The notes: generated by a model not told the origin, from the letters alone. A DNA stretch of 64,000 nt from Phytobacter palmae (GCA_900112785.1 FONB01000005.1:248001-312000), one strand, 5' to 3'. Shown: positions 8,042 to 18,186, counted from the stretch's first letter. Translations and numbers: made by a program.

Positions 8042-8211
8042 ACTCGCCCATCACTCGTCGGAATTGCGCCCATCCTGCCCGCTTTATAAGTGACACTGTC
8101 ACATCACTTTTCCCATAATCTACTATGATCAGCTTCGTATGCCTTGAGGTGTCGCGTTCTTGAGGCACTTTTGTCGGCCATTGATCGCTTTGCATTAAAC
8201 GAGGTAATTGA

Positions 8212-9999
8212 ATGGAGTCAACATCATTTCATAAAAGCTGGGGTGCCGAATGGCTCGGAAACGGCACCGTCCGGTTTCGTGTCTGGGCATCCGCTCAGCC
8301 CAGTATCACCCTGCGACTTGCGGGCCAGGACCTTGATATGCGCCCGTGCGGCGAGGGCTGGTTTGAACTTACCGTCGAAAATGTCGCCCACGGCACGGAA
8401 TATCAGTATGTGCTCGCCGATGGCATGACACTTCCCGACCCGGCCTCGCGCGCGCAGAAAGCGGATGTTAATGGCCCGTCGCTTGTCATCGACCCCACAC
8501 AGTACCACTGGCAACTCCCGCAGTGGCAGGGGCGTCCGTGGGAAGAGACTGTTGTGTATGAGTTGCACATCGGAACATTTACGCCGGATGGAACCTTCCG
8601 GTCAGCTATCAGAAAACTGCCTTATCTCGCCGAACTGGGGATTACCCAGATTGAAGTGATGCCCGTGTCGCAGTTTGGCGGCAATCGGGGGTGGGGATAC
8701 GATGGCGTACTGCTCTACGCGCCGCATTCCGCCTACGGTACGCCGGACGACTTCCGCGCCTTTGTCGATGCCGCCCACGCGCTTGGGCTTTCTGTGGTTC
8801 TTGATATTGTGCTCAACCACTTTGGCCCGGAAGGCAATTATCTCTCTTTGCTCTCGCCCGACTTCTTCGATAGCTCCCGCTCCACCCCCTGGGGTGCGGG
8901 TATCGCTTATGATGTGGATGCGGCCCGTCGCTATATTGCAGAAGCCCCGCTCTACTGGTTGACCGAGTTTCGTCTTGATGGATTACGCTTCGATGCCATC
9001 GATCAGATTGAGGATAAATCCGAAAAACACATCCTCATAGAAATTGCGCAGCGCATTCGTCAACAGATAACCGACCGCCCCGTTCATCTCACTACCGAAG
9101 ACAGCCGTAACATTATCGACCTGCACCCGCGCGACCAGAACGGCGCTGCCCCCCTCTTTACCGGCGAGTGGAACGATGATCTTCACAATGCCGTGCATGT
9201 GCTGGCGACGGGTGAGACTCATGCTTATTACCAGGATTTCGCGAATACCCCTGAAAAATGGGTGGCCCGGGCCCTCGCCGGGGGGTTTGCTTATCAGGGC
9301 GATATCTCTGCGCACAGCGGCGAACCGCGCGGCGTGGACAGCCGGGGTCAGCCGCCTGTCGCCTTTGTCGATTTTATCCAGAATCACGACCAGGTGGGCA
9401 ACCGCGCACTGGGGGAACGGCTGATTAGCCTCGCAGGGCCGGAACGCTGCCAGCTTCTGCTGGCTGCCCTGCTGCTCTCGCCGCATATTCCGCTGATCTT
9501 TATGGGTGAAGAGTATGGCGAGACGCGGCCTTTCCTGTTCTTTACCGATTTCCATGGCGATCTCGCCCGCGCCGTTCGTGAGGGACGGGCAAAAGAGTTT
9601 GCCGGTCACTCTGGCTATGACGGCATTGATGTGCCCGATCCCAACGCCGAGAGCACCTTCACTCTGTCGAAACTCAACTGGCAGGCACAGCAAAGCGCGG
9701 AAGGTAAAGCATGGTTAGCCTTAACGCGTGAACTACTGGCATTGCGCCAGCAGCACATTGTGCCATTGCTCACCAATGCTACAGGGCACAACGGTACGGT
9801 CGTGGATACCGATTGCGACTTTCTCGCCGTACGCTGGACCTTCCCTGACGGGACGTTATCAATGGCGCTCAATCTCGGTGAGCACGCCCGGCCCGTACCT
9901 GACCTCCCCGGCAAGACGTTGTTTTCTCGCCCGACTATCACAAACGAACTGCCGCCACATTCGATTGTGGTTCGCCTCGCGTCAGGAGATGCGCAATGA
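8212..9999 (+). CDS. treZ: Malto-oligosyltrehalose trehalohydrolase
   Basis: This cytosolic GH13 enzyme of 595 residues cuts free trehalose from maltooligosyl-trehalose made by TreY. An N-terminal beta-sandwich (residues about 10-90) precedes the TIM barrel. The barrel carries LDIVLNHFGPEGNY, GLRFDAID with nucleophile D261, TTEDS with acid/base E296, and IQNHDQ with D393, the full catalytic triad. The EWNDD and EYGETRPFLFF stretches are typical of TreZ. The stop overlaps the treY start (ATGA), so the two are translationally coupled. With glgX downstream they form a glycogen-to-trehalose unit, which elsewhere serves osmotic and desiccation tolerance. The promoter lies in the 265 bases upstream; I could not define it with confidence. 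Confidence 0.95.
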   Translation: MESTSFHKSWGAEWLGNGTVRFRVWASAQPSITLRLAGQDLDMRPCGEGWFELTVENVAHGTEYQYVLADGMTLPDPASRAQKADVNGPSLVIDPTQYHWQLPQWQGRPWEETVVYELHIGTFTPDGTFRSAIRKLPYLAELGITQIEVMPVSQFGGNRGWGYDGVLLYAPHSAYGTPDDFRAFVDAAHALGLSVVLDIVLNHFGPEGNYLSLLSPDFFDSSRSTPWGAGIAYDVDAARRYIAEAPLYWLTEFRLDGLRFDAIDQIEDKSEKHILIEIAQRIRQQITDRPVHLTTEDSRNIIDLHPRDQNGAAPLFTGEWNDDLHNAVHVLATGETHAYYQDFANTPEKWVARALAGGFAYQGDISAHSGEPRGVDSRGQPPVAFVDFIQNHDQVGNRALGERLISLAGPERCQLLLAALLLSPHIPLIFMGEEYGETRPFLFFTDFHGDLARAVREGRAKEFAGHSGYDGIDVPDPNAESTFTLSKLNWQAQQSAEGKAWLALTRELLALRQQHIVPLLTNATGHNGTVVDTDCDFLAVRWTFPDGTLSMALNLGEHARPVPDLPGKTLFSRPTITNELPPHSIVVRLASGDAQ

Positions 10000-12536
10000 C
10001 CATTCCAACGGCAACGTACCGTATTCAGTTTCGTAACGGCATGACCTTTGACCGTGCCGCGGCACTGGTGCCCTACCTGAAACGCCTCGGCATCAGCCAT
10101 CTGTATGCTTCGCCTGTTTTTACCGCCACCAGCGGATCAACCCACGGTTATGACGTGACAGACGCGAATGAAATCGATCCGGCCATTGGTGGACGCAAGG
10201 GATTTGATCGCATGGTAAACGCGCTCAAAGAGGCCGGGCTGGGTCTGATTCTCGACATTGTGCCTAACCATATGGCGGCATCGCTGGAAAACCGCTGGTG
10301 GCGCGATGTTATCGAACACGGACCGCAAAGCCGTTACGCCCACCATTTCGATATTGACTGGACGCGCCCGCTTACTCTGCCGTTTCTGGGCGATACCTTT
10401 GAAAATGCACTGGAGCGTGGCGAGATCCACCTGCAACCGGACCCGGAAACCGGGAAGCCTGCCTTCGCCTATTACGAAAGCTTTTACCCACTGACGCCGG
10501 AAAGCTGGCAGCACGATCCCGACGCGATACTGAATCTGACGGATAAATCAGCCATTATCGCGTTGCATCAGCGCCAGCCCTGGCGGCTCACCTGCTGGCG
10601 CGATGCGCCTCATTCGCTCTCGTACCGCCGCTTTTTTGAAATAACCGGTCTGGTGGGCGTTCGCGTGGAAGATAAAGCGGTCTTTGATGATACGCACCGG
10701 CTGATTCTTGAGCTGGTGCACAGCGGCGTCGTTGACGGACTGCGCCTTGACCATATTGACGGGCTGGCGGACCCGAAAGGTTATCTGGATCGTTTGCGCC
10801 AACAGGCGGGGCCGGACTGCTATATCACCGTGGAGAAGATCCTGGCCGACGGCGAGCAGATACCGCCAGAGTGGCCCATCTCCGGGACCACCGGTTATGA
10901 ATTTATCGCCGCGTTATCCGACGCGCTGGTCGATGGCGACAAGATGGAGACCCTGAGCCAGACCTATGAAGAGGTACTGGGCAGAACGGTTGATATGGCG
11001 AACGAGCTCAGGTCCGCCAAGCTGCTGATGTCGGGGCGCAATTTTGAAGGTGAATTTACAACTCTTCTCAGACTGAGTCTGGAAATTGCCACGGCCGAAG
11101 GGGCGGATCTGGATGAAACCGCGATGAGCACGGCTCTGCGAGAGCTGCTGGTTGCCTTCCCCGTTTACCGTACCTACGGCACTGACGAGGGGCTGCCCCC
11201 GGCAGACTATGCCCTGTTACAAAAGGTGGCCGATTCGGTGAGAGCCTCCGGCAATCTGCCTGATCCTGGTGCGCTGGATTTCCTGCAAAAGATTCTGGTG
11301 GGCTATCTAAAAGAGAGTACCGCCGATAATGTGCTCACCTTTCGCACGCGCTTTCAGCAACTGACCGGACCGCTAATGGCGAAATCGGTGGAAGACACCC
11401 TCTTTTTTCGTCAGCACATGGCGCTGGCGCTCAATGAAGTGGGATCGGAGCCGTTACCGCGACCCTATTCGCTGGCCGCTTTCCATAATGAGATGCAAAC
11501 CCGCCGCCAGCGCCAGCCGGATGCCCTGTCGACAACCTCCACTCACGACACCAAGCGGGGTGAAGATACCCGCGCACGGCTGTATACCATTACCGAAGCC
11601 CCCGAACTCTGGGCGCAGTGCGTTGTTCGCTGGCGCGAGATGAATAAATCAAAAGTGGTGCTGATTGATGACGGCGCCGCGCCACGCTCCGGCAGCAAAT
11701 GGATGATCTATCAGGCGCTGGCGGGGGCGTGGCCCGTAACGCTGCGCCCGGATGATCGTAAAGGCCTCAAAGCCCTGGAAGAGCGTTTTCTGCCGTATGT
11801 TGAAAAAGCGCTGCGCGAGGAGAAATTACGCACGAGCTGGGATGACAATAATGACGCTTACGAACAGGCGGTTCTGGGCTATGTCGCCCATCTGCTCTCA
11901 GCGGATAACCAGACGTTTCTGACCGATTTCCACCGCGCCCTGCAGCCTTTTATTCGCGCCGGACTGGTGAACAGCCTGACACAGGCAATAATTAAGCTTA
12001 CTGCACCCGGCGTACCGGATATCTACCAGGGGAGCGAGGCGTTCAATTTTAGCCTTGTGGATCCGGATAATCGCCTCGAACCCGATTTCTTTGCGCTTGC
12101 CAGCGCGCTCGACGATGAGGACAAACCGCTTAATACCGACAAAGAGGCCTGGTTTAGCGGCAGAACGAAACAGCAGGCTATCGCCCTCCTTGCCCGTTTC
12201 CGCCAGCAAAAACCGCAACTCTTTCGCACAGGTGATTATCAGCCGCTTTCCGCCTCAGGTTCGCAGGCGAAAAACGTTATCGCCTTTGCCCGCACCTGCG
12301 GCGACGAGGCGCTGATTGTTATCGTACCGCGTCTGGTTTTCGATTCGCTGGCGGCACACCCCGACTGGCTCTACCCGCCAGGCCTGGAGGATACCTCGGT
12401 CATGCTGACGGATGCGCTTGCCGGACGGCGTTATCGGGATCTCTTTACCGGAAAAGAAGAAAACCTGAATAAGGGCATCGACCTGACGCCAGGTGATGGC
12501 AGTCTGCCCGTACGCGTTTTATATAGTTCATTTTAA
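9996..12536 (+). CDS. treY: Malto-oligosyltrehalose synthase
   Basis: This cytosolic GH13 enzyme of 846 residues isomerises the reducing-end alpha-1,4 bond of a maltooligosaccharide to the alpha,alpha-1,1 bond of trehalose. It opens with the typical ATYRIQFRNGMTFDRAAALVPYLKRLGISHLY-type start, and has LDIVPNHMA, GLRLDHIDGL with nucleophile D252, the glutamate E280 in TVEKIL, and STHDTKRGED with D518. The C-terminal APGVPDIYQGSE and LVDPDNR blocks are family hallmarks, and the length is within the usual range. It overlaps treZ by four bases. Confidence 0.95.
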   Translation: MTIPTATYRIQFRNGMTFDRAAALVPYLKRLGISHLYASPVFTATSGSTHGYDVTDANEIDPAIGGRKGFDRMVNALKEAGLGLILDIVPNHMAASLENRWWRDVIEHGPQSRYAHHFDIDWTRPLTLPFLGDTFENALERGEIHLQPDPETGKPAFAYYESFYPLTPESWQHDPDAILNLTDKSAIIALHQRQPWRLTCWRDAPHSLSYRRFFEITGLVGVRVEDKAVFDDTHRLILELVHSGVVDGLRLDHIDGLADPKGYLDRLRQQAGPDCYITVEKILADGEQIPPEWPISGTTGYEFIAALSDALVDGDKMETLSQTYEEVLGRTVDMANELRSAKLLMSGRNFEGEFTTLLRLSLEIATAEGADLDETAMSTALRELLVAFPVYRTYGTDEGLPPADYALLQKVADSVRASGNLPDPGALDFLQKILVGYLKESTADNVLTFRTRFQQLTGPLMAKSVEDTLFFRQHMALALNEVGSEPLPRPYSLAAFHNEMQTRRQRQPDALSTTSTHDTKRGEDTRARLYTITEAPELWAQCVVRWREMNKSKVVLIDDGAAPRSGSKWMIYQALAGAWPVTLRPDDRKGLKALEERFLPYVEKALREEKLRTSWDDNNDAYEQAVLGYVAHLLSADNQTFLTDFHRALQPFIRAGLVNSLTQAIIKLTAPGVPDIYQGSEAFNFSLVDPDNRLEPDFFALASALDDEDKPLNTDKEAWFSGRTKQQAIALLARFRQQKPQLFRTGDYQPLSASGSQAKNVIAFARTCGDEALIVIVPRLVFDSLAAHPDWLYPPGLEDTSVMLTDALAGRRYRDLFTGKEENLNKGIDLTPGDGSLPVRVLYSSF

Positions 12537-12583
12537 CCTTTTGTATTTATGGCAAAAAATGTCATTAGCGGGAGAAGGAAAAA

Positions 12584-14659
12584 ATGTCAGACGGAAAGTC
12601 ATTTACTATTACAGCAGGAAATTATCATCAGCTCGGTGCTAATTACGATGGCGAGGGTGTCAACTTTGCGCTCTTTTCCGCACACGCGCAGCGCGTAGAG
12701 CTCTGCCTCTATGCTCCCGACGGCCAACAGGAGATTGCAAGGCTCGATCTGCCGGAGTACACCCATGAAATCTGGCACGGCTATGTACCCGGACTGAAAC
12801 CCGGCGCACTGTATGGTTTTCGCGTCCACGGCCCTTACGACCCGGAAAATGGTCACCGTTTTAACCCGCACAAATTGCTGGTTGACCCCTATGCCCGCGA
12901 ACTGGTTGGCAATGTGGAGTGGAATGAATCGCACTTTGCCTACGATCTGTTACATGAAGATAAAGATCTGACGTTTGATACCCGCGACAGCGGCCCGTAT
13001 ATGCCTAAATGCCGGGTGATCGACCCGAATGAGTTTGACTGGCAGGACCAACATCGCCCGGTCATTCCCTGGTCCAGTGCGGTTATCTATGAAACACACG
13101 TCAAAGGCTTTACCCAGCTCAATTCCGCCTTGCCGCAGGAACTGCGCGGCACCTTTGAAGGCATGGGCCACAAGGCGACGGTTGATTACATCAAAAATCT
13201 TGGCATCACCTCGGTTGAACTCCTGCCCATCCACTGGTTTCCGGATGACCAGCATCTGCTCGATAAGGGGCTGAAAAATTTTTGGGGCTATAACACCCTC
13301 GGTTTTTTTGCACCGGCTTCGCGTTATTACGGCCCTCGAGGCATTCAGGGTCTGCGTGATATGGTTCGCGCCTTTCATGACGCCGGTATCGAAGTGATCC
13401 TCGATGTGGTTTACAACCACACGGCGGAAGGCAATGAACTTGGCCCGACGCTCTCGTTTAAGGGGATCGATAATTTCTCCTACTACCGTACATTGCCTGA
13501 CCAGCATCGCTATTACATCAACGATACCGGTACGGGTAACACGGTGAATACCTCGCATCCTCGGGTGCTGCAAATGGTGATGGACTCCCTGCGTTACTGG
13601 GCCGAATCAATGCATATCGACGGCTTTCGCTTCGACCTGGGGACTATTCTTGGGCGCGAACCGCAAGGCTTCGACCAGCGTGGCGGCTTTTTTGACGCCA
13701 TGATGCAAGATCCGCTGCTTTCACGCCTGAAATTGATTGGCGAACCCTGGGATATTGGTCCGGGCGGCTATCAGGTGGGTGGCTTCCCGCCAGGCTGGGC
13801 CGAGTGGAATGATAAATATCGCGATACGGTGCGCGAATACTGGCATGGCGATAATGTCTCCAGCGATTTTGCCGCACGCCTGTTAGGCTCCGGCGACCTG
13901 TACGACCAGCGCGGGCGTCGTCCATGGGCCAGCGTTAACTTTATTACTGCCCATGACGGTTTCACCCTTAACGATCTCGTGTCCTACAACGAAAAGCACA
14001 ATGAAGCCAACGGCGAAGATAACAACGACGGTCACAACGATAACCGCTCCTGCAACTATGGCGCGGAAGGCCCTACTGAGGATGAAGGCATTAACGCCGT
14101 GCGCGAGCGGCAGAAACGCAACTTCCTTGCGACCTTGTTCTTTTCTCATGGTACGCCAATGCTACTTGCGGGTGATGAGTTTGGCCGCAGTCAACTGGGT
14201 AACAACAATGGCTACTGCCAGGACAGTGAAATTTCATGGGTTCACTGGGATGACCTGCCGGAAACGGCCAGTACGCTGCGCGAGTTTACCCGCCACATTA
14301 TAAAACTGCGCGCTGACCAGCCGTTGCTGCGCCGTGAAAACTGGCGCGATGGCATGGTGATTGAGTGGTTTAATGCCGGGGGGGGCTTCCAGCAACCCGA
14401 ACAGTGGGATGAGGGTTCGACGCTCGGTGTCTATATTGGCCGCCCGGATCTGCAAACTGAAAAGGGTATCTGGCATGATGTCCTGATGCTGTTTAATCCG
14501 TTTGAAGGCAACGTGCCGTTTCGCATTCCGCAGTTTGGCGAGGGTGGCTGGGTGCTGGAGATTTCTACCGCCGAAAATGCCAGACACGGGCTGGTTATCA
14601 CTAAAGAGATGGATTTTGAACTGGAGGGGCGCTCTATCGTTCTGTTCAGACGCCCGTAA
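12584..14659 (+). CDS. glgX: Glycogen debranching enzyme GlgX/TreX
   Basis: This GH13 isoamylase-type enzyme of 691 residues hydrolyses alpha-1,6 branches of glycogen and limit dextrin. It has the N-terminal CBM48 (GEGVNFALFSAHAQRVELCLY), VYNHTAEG, GFRFDLGTIL with nucleophile D351, LIGEPWDIGPGGYQ with acid/base E387, and AHDGFTLNDL with D458. GEDNNDGHNDNRSCNYG is a GlgX/TreX signature. AGAAGGAAAA precedes the ATG 47 bases after treY. Because it stands in an operon with treZ and treY rather than with glgBCAP, its likely job is to provide linear maltooligosaccharides for trehalose synthesis, the role called TreX elsewhere. Confidence 0.93.
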   Translation: MSDGKSFTITAGNYHQLGANYDGEGVNFALFSAHAQRVELCLYAPDGQQEIARLDLPEYTHEIWHGYVPGLKPGALYGFRVHGPYDPENGHRFNPHKLLVDPYARELVGNVEWNESHFAYDLLHEDKDLTFDTRDSGPYMPKCRVIDPNEFDWQDQHRPVIPWSSAVIYETHVKGFTQLNSALPQELRGTFEGMGHKATVDYIKNLGITSVELLPIHWFPDDQHLLDKGLKNFWGYNTLGFFAPASRYYGPRGIQGLRDMVRAFHDAGIEVILDVVYNHTAEGNELGPTLSFKGIDNFSYYRTLPDQHRYYINDTGTGNTVNTSHPRVLQMVMDSLRYWAESMHIDGFRFDLGTILGREPQGFDQRGGFFDAMMQDPLLSRLKLIGEPWDIGPGGYQVGGFPPGWAEWNDKYRDTVREYWHGDNVSSDFAARLLGSGDLYDQRGRRPWASVNFITAHDGFTLNDLVSYNEKHNEANGEDNNDGHNDNRSCNYGAEGPTEDEGINAVRERQKRNFLATLFFSHGTPMLLAGDEFGRSQLGNNNGYCQDSEISWVHWDDLPETASTLREFTRHIIKLRADQPLLRRENWRDGMVIEWFNAGGGFQQPEQWDEGSTLGVYIGRPDLQTEKGIWHDVLMLFNPFEGNVPFRIPQFGEGGWVLEISTAENARHGLVITKEMDFELEGRSIVLFRRP

Positions 14660-14695
14660 CGATTCTTGACACCGTCACTTTAAAAAGCAGTTCCT

Positions 14696-14722
14696 GAGCA
14701 GGCCACGCGCCTGCTCATTTTT
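14696..14722 (+). terminator. Rho-independent terminator of treZ-treY-glgX
   Basis: GAGCAGG at 14696-14702 and CCTGCTC at 14710-14716 form a seven-base stem with a seven-base loop, followed by ATTTTT. It lies 36 bases after the glgX stop. Confidence 0.8.
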
Positions 14723-14808
14723 AGCCCGCCCGTTTTTTGCTTCCGTTTACGCCCTGTCGGCAACTCTATACACTTCCTGCTTCGTCAGCCGCTACAAGTA
14801 AAAAACAG

Positions 14809-15804
14809 ATGAACAAAACGCGCATTAATCTTCCCGCCGGTTATTTTGGCATGGTACTGGGCATTATTGGCCTCGGTTTCTCCTGGCGATATGCTGCCAC
14901 CATCTGGCCTGTCACCACCCTGCCTGCCGATGTGCTGGTCATTTTCGCAATTCTTATCTGGGCGCTATTGATGTTTGCGTTCATTACCCGTCTGATACGC
15001 CACGCAGGTACGCTGCGCGAAGAGATTGGGCATCCGCTGAAAAGCAGTTTTGTCAGCCTTGCGCCTGCCACCAGTATGCTGGTGGCCATTGGCCTGACGC
15101 CCTGGTGTCATACTCTCGCCCTGCTGCTTTTTCTGGTTGCCGTCACCGCCCAGTTGACCTTTTCTGCCTGGCAAACCGCCGGATCATGGCGCGGCACACA
15201 TCCGAAAGAGGCCACCACGCCGGGTCTCTACCTGCCTACTGTGGCGAACAATTTTATCAGCGCGATGGCCTGCGGCGCGCTCGGTTTTACCGATGTTGGT
15301 CTGCTCTTTCTAGGGGCCGGCATTTTCTCCTGGCTGAGTCTCGAACCGGCCATTCTGATTCGAATGCGCAACCTGGAAGAGATGTCTCCTGCGGTCCGCA
15401 CCTCGCTTGGTATTCAGATGGCCCCGGCGTTCGTTGCCTGCAGCGCCTGGCTGATACTGAACGGCGGTCAGGCGGATGTCTTTGCCAAACTGCTCTTTGG
15501 TTATGGCCTGTTGCAAACGCTGTTTATGATCCGCCTGATCCCCTGGTATAGCGCGCAGCCGTTTACGCCGTCGTTCTGGAGCTTCTCGTTCGGCGTGGCA
15601 TCGCTGGCTACCACTACCCTGAAACTGGGACAGGGTTCTCCCGATGGCGCGCTGTACTGGATCTCCTTCCCGCTGTTTGCCGCCTGTAATCTGGTGATCG
15701 GGTTACTGATAGTAAAAACTTTTATGCTGCTGGTGCGCGGCAAATTAATCATTCGCGAAGAAAACCCGAGTGATAACAGGCCAGGCGGGCATCGCGGCTT
15801 ATAA
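14809..15804 (+). CDS. tehA: TehA-type dicarboxylate/tellurite-resistance transporter
   Basis: This inner-membrane protein of 331 residues has about ten hydrophobic segments and belongs to the TehA/SLAC1 family (E. coli TehA is 330 residues). Family landmarks include [22 protein letters not shown] at the first membrane segment, [18 protein letters not shown], and [22 protein letters not shown]. The start at 14809 is chosen because TehA proteins begin within a few residues of this point; an in-frame ATG 24 codons upstream would add a non-conserved leader. TehA is an anion channel-like protein, and tellurite resistance is an overexpression phenotype. There is no tehB next to it. Confidence 0.9.
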   Translation: MNKTRINLPAGYFGMVLGIIGLGFSWRYAATIWPVTTLPADVLVIFAILIWALLMFAFITRLIRHAGTLREEIGHPLKSSFVSLAPATSMLVAIGLTPWCHTLALLLFLVAVTAQLTFSAWQTAGSWRGTHPKEATTPGLYLPTVANNFISAMACGALGFTDVGLLFLGAGIFSWLSLEPAILIRMRNLEEMSPAVRTSLGIQMAPAFVACSAWLILNGGQADVFAKLLFGYGLLQTLFMIRLIPWYSAQPFTPSFWSFSFGVASLATTTLKLGQGSPDGALYWISFPLFAACNLVIGLLIVKTFMLLVRGKLIIREENPSDNRPGGHRGL

Positions 15805-15836
15805 AACCGCAGGCAGAACAGGCGAATCCATGCGCG

Positions 15837-15863
15837 CTTTTTGCGTTAAACCCTGGCAAAAAG
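15837..15863. terminator. Bidirectional terminator
   Basis: CTTTTTGC at 15837-15844 pairs with GCAAAAAG at 15856-15863. The stem contains its own A and T tracts, so it can work on both strands, between the convergent tehA and MocR genes. Confidence 0.65.
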
Positions 15864-15870
15864 TAAGCGT

Positions 15871-17217
15871 CTACCGGGCGTTGAAATACTCGATAGTTTC
15901 TCTGACTTTGCGGGCGGCACTTTTCAGGGTGTCGATATCCACCGAGCCAATAGCCATGCGCAGCGCATGTGGTGTGTGAATGGAAGTGCTGAACGGTTCT
16001 GCGGTGGTCAGTGAAATGTTCTCTTTGAGTAACGCACTGACCACACGGTCCGCGCGCACCTCTTCCTGTAACGGCAACCAGACAAAATACGACGAGGGAT
16101 GGCTTACGCAATGAAGCGGGGCCAGATACTCGCGAGCGACAGACTGGCGGTAGCGGGCATCCTCCCTTTTTAGCTGTTCCAGACGCGCCACTGTGCCATC
16201 CAGCACCCAGCCACAGACAATTGCCGTCATCAGGGCGGGCGTATTCCATGTGGTTGCCCTTATGGCGCGTTCAATACTCCGCTTTTTCTCCTCCGGCGCG
16301 ACAACCATTCCCACACGCAGCCCGGATGCCACGTTTTTGGAAAAGCCCGCAAGATAGAGCGTCCGCTCCGGCGCATAATGGTGAACAGGCAGCGGCGGGT
16401 TATCCACCAGCCAGACATAGGTCGCATCTTCGATAATCAGCAGATCATGTTCACAGGCGATAGACGCCATTTCGCTGCGAAACGCCTCATTTGCCACCCA
16501 CCCCAGTGGATTATGCAGCGTGGGCATCGTGTAGATGGCTTTCACCCGACGCTTTTTACAGAGCTTACGTAGTGCCTCAGTATCCATCGCTTCCCCGTTG
16601 GCCGGCACCGCCGCGAGTTCCAGATGAAACTGTTCAGCCAGTACTTTAAATCCCGGGTATGTCAGCGCGTCAACCGCGACCACATCGCCGGGCTTGAGCA
16701 AGCCCATGACCGCGACCGTCAGCCCGTGTTGCGTCCCGTTGACGATCATCAGGTTCTCAGGGTCCGTTTTGACGCCGAATTGCGCCAGATACTCGGCAAA
16801 CACACTACGTTCGCTGGCTTTGCCGCCGTGTGGCTGGTAACGCAGTAGTGATTCAATATCACCACTGACAGAAAGCTGACGTAACGCTGTTCTCAGTAAT
16901 TCCGCCTGTTCAGGCAGCGCCGGATAGTTAAAACTCAGATCAATCACATCGGAAGCGATCGCATGACGATCGATACCCTGCCCGCGCGGCAGCATGATCT
17001 CTCTGACAAAAGTCCCGCGTCCCGTCTCACCGCTGACCAGCCCCATTGCCTCCAGTTCCGCATAGACGCGCGTCGCTGTGACCAGCGAAATATGGTGCTG
17101 CGCCGACAAAGCGCGGTGGGTAGGTAGCCGTGTTCCGGCTACCAGTTCACCGGCTTTGATGGCATGCGCGAACTCATCCACGAGGCTTTTGTAGCGTGAT
17201 TTCACAATTGTATCCAT
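15871..17217 (-). CDS. MocR/PdxR-type GntR regulator with aminotransferase domain
   Basis: This 448-residue fusion has an N-terminal GntR winged helix (residues about 10-75; GTRLPTHRALSAQHHISLVTATRVYAEL) and a C-terminal fold-type I aminotransferase domain used as a ligand sensor. The PLP lysine is visible in AGFSKNVASG (K294), with NGTQHGL and PTLHNPLG loops. MocR proteins bind PLP-amino-acid adducts and regulate neighbouring amine, amino acid or transport genes. The start at 17217 lies inside a perfect inverted repeat, so the protein probably represses itself and the divergent EamA exporter. The physiological amine is unknown. Confidence 0.9.
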   Translation of the reverse strand: MDTIVKSRYKSLVDEFAHAIKAGELVAGTRLPTHRALSAQHHISLVTATRVYAELEAMGLVSGETGRGTFVREIMLPRGQGIDRHAIASDVIDLSFNYPALPEQAELLRTALRQLSVSGDIESLLRYQPHGGKASERSVFAEYLAQFGVKTDPENLMIVNGTQHGLTVAVMGLLKPGDVVAVDALTYPGFKVLAEQFHLELAAVPANGEAMDTEALRKLCKKRRVKAIYTMPTLHNPLGWVANEAFRSEMASIACEHDLLIIEDATYVWLVDNPPLPVHHYAPERTLYLAGFSKNVASGLRVGMVVAPEEKKRSIERAIRATTWNTPALMTAIVCGWVLDGTVARLEQLKREDARYRQSVAREYLAPLHCVSHPSSYFVWLPLQEEVRADRVVSALLKENISLTTAEPFSTSIHTPHALRMAIGSVDIDTLKSAARKVRETIEYFNAR

Positions 17218-17237
17218 GACAATAATTTGATTGTCAT
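17216..17237. promoter_or_regulatory. Perfect inverted repeat, candidate MocR operator
   Basis: ATGACAAT at 17216-17223 and ATTGTCAT at 17230-17237 are separated by six bases. The site overlaps the MocR start codon and lies 70 bases before the EamA start, which fits an operator shared by both. Confidence 0.6.
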
Positions 17238-17307
17238 GAATTCTCAGCCGTATGCTCAGTTCTGTCAAACAGGTTCAGATAACCCTAACCACACATTGAG
17301 GTGCGCT

Positions 17308-18186
17308 GTGCAAAAGAAGCAAGACTACCCGCCCCTGAGCGGCTGGATAAATGGCTTTACAGGTATGATCATTTTTAGCGGTTCGCTTCCGGCCACCCGC
17401 GCCGCAGTACTGGATTTCGATCCCCTGTTTCTCACTGTCGCCCGTGCCTCCATTGCCGGTCTGCTGGCATTGCTGTTAGTCGTTACCCTGCGGGGCAAGC
17501 GCCCGAACGGTGCCCAGGTACTCTCCCTGATGGTGGTTGCCCTCGGCGTGGTGGTTGGTTTTCCTCTGCTTACGGCCTTTGCGCTGCAACATATTACCTC
17601 GGCGCACTCCATCGTGTTTCTCGGTCTGCTGCCGCTCGCTACCGCCATTTTCGGCGTCATACGCGGCGGTGAAAGACCACGTCCGGCCTTCTGGATCTTT
17701 TCAGGGCTGGGTAGCTTGCTGGTGACCGGCTTTGCCTTAAGCCAGGACATTACCGTTTCGGCAGTGGGTGATTTACTGATGCTGGCGGCGGTGGTTGTCT
17801 GCGGGCTGGGCTATGCTGAAGGTGCACGCTTAACACGCGTACTGGGCGGCTGGCAGGTGATCAGTTGGGCGCTGATTATTGCGCTGCCGTTGATGTTAAC
17901 CGTAGCAGTATTGACCCGACCGGCAAGCTTTTCAGGTATCAGTGAACCCGCATGGTTTTCATTGGGTTATGTCTCATTGTTCAGCATGCTGATTGGTTTT
18001 GTCTTCTGGTATAAAGGGCTGGCGCAGGGGGGAATCGCCGCGGTCGGGCAGCTACAGCTGCTGCAGCCCTTTTTTGCACTGGTGCTGGCCGCGACGTTGT
18101 TGCACGAGTCTGTCAGCATCACGATGATCATGGTCACCGTTGGGGTTATTGTCTGCGTGGCAGGATCTCGTAAGTTTGCGCGTTAA
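17308..18186 (+). CDS. EamA/DMT-family transporter
   Basis: This inner-membrane drug/metabolite transporter of 292 residues has about ten hydrophobic segments in two EamA repeats. Landmarks are FSGSLPATRAAV in the first helix, ITSAHSIVFLGLLPLATAIFG in the first repeat, and QLQLLQPFFALVLAATLLHESVS in the second. The GTG at 17308 is chosen because TGAGG lies just upstream; the longer frame back to 17227 would begin inside the MocR operator. EamA proteins mostly export amino acids or small metabolites. The divergent MocR regulator suggests an amino acid-like substrate. Confidence 0.88.
   Translation: MQKKQDYPPLSGWINGFTGMIIFSGSLPATRAAVLDFDPLFLTVARASIAGLLALLLVVTLRGKRPNGAQVLSLMVVALGVVVGFPLLTAFALQHITSAHSIVFLGLLPLATAIFGVIRGGERPRPAFWIFSGLGSLLVTGFALSQDITVSAVGDLLMLAAVVVCGLGYAEGARLTRVLGGWQVISWALIIALPLMLTVAVLTRPASFSGISEPAWFSLGYVSLFSMLIGFVFWYKGLAQGGIAAVGQLQLLQPFFALVLAATLLHESVSITMIMVTVGVIVCVAGSRKFAR

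Noticed and set aside
12584-14659. Canonical glycogen operon member
   Set aside because: No glgB, glgC, glgA or glgP beside it; context is treZ-treY.
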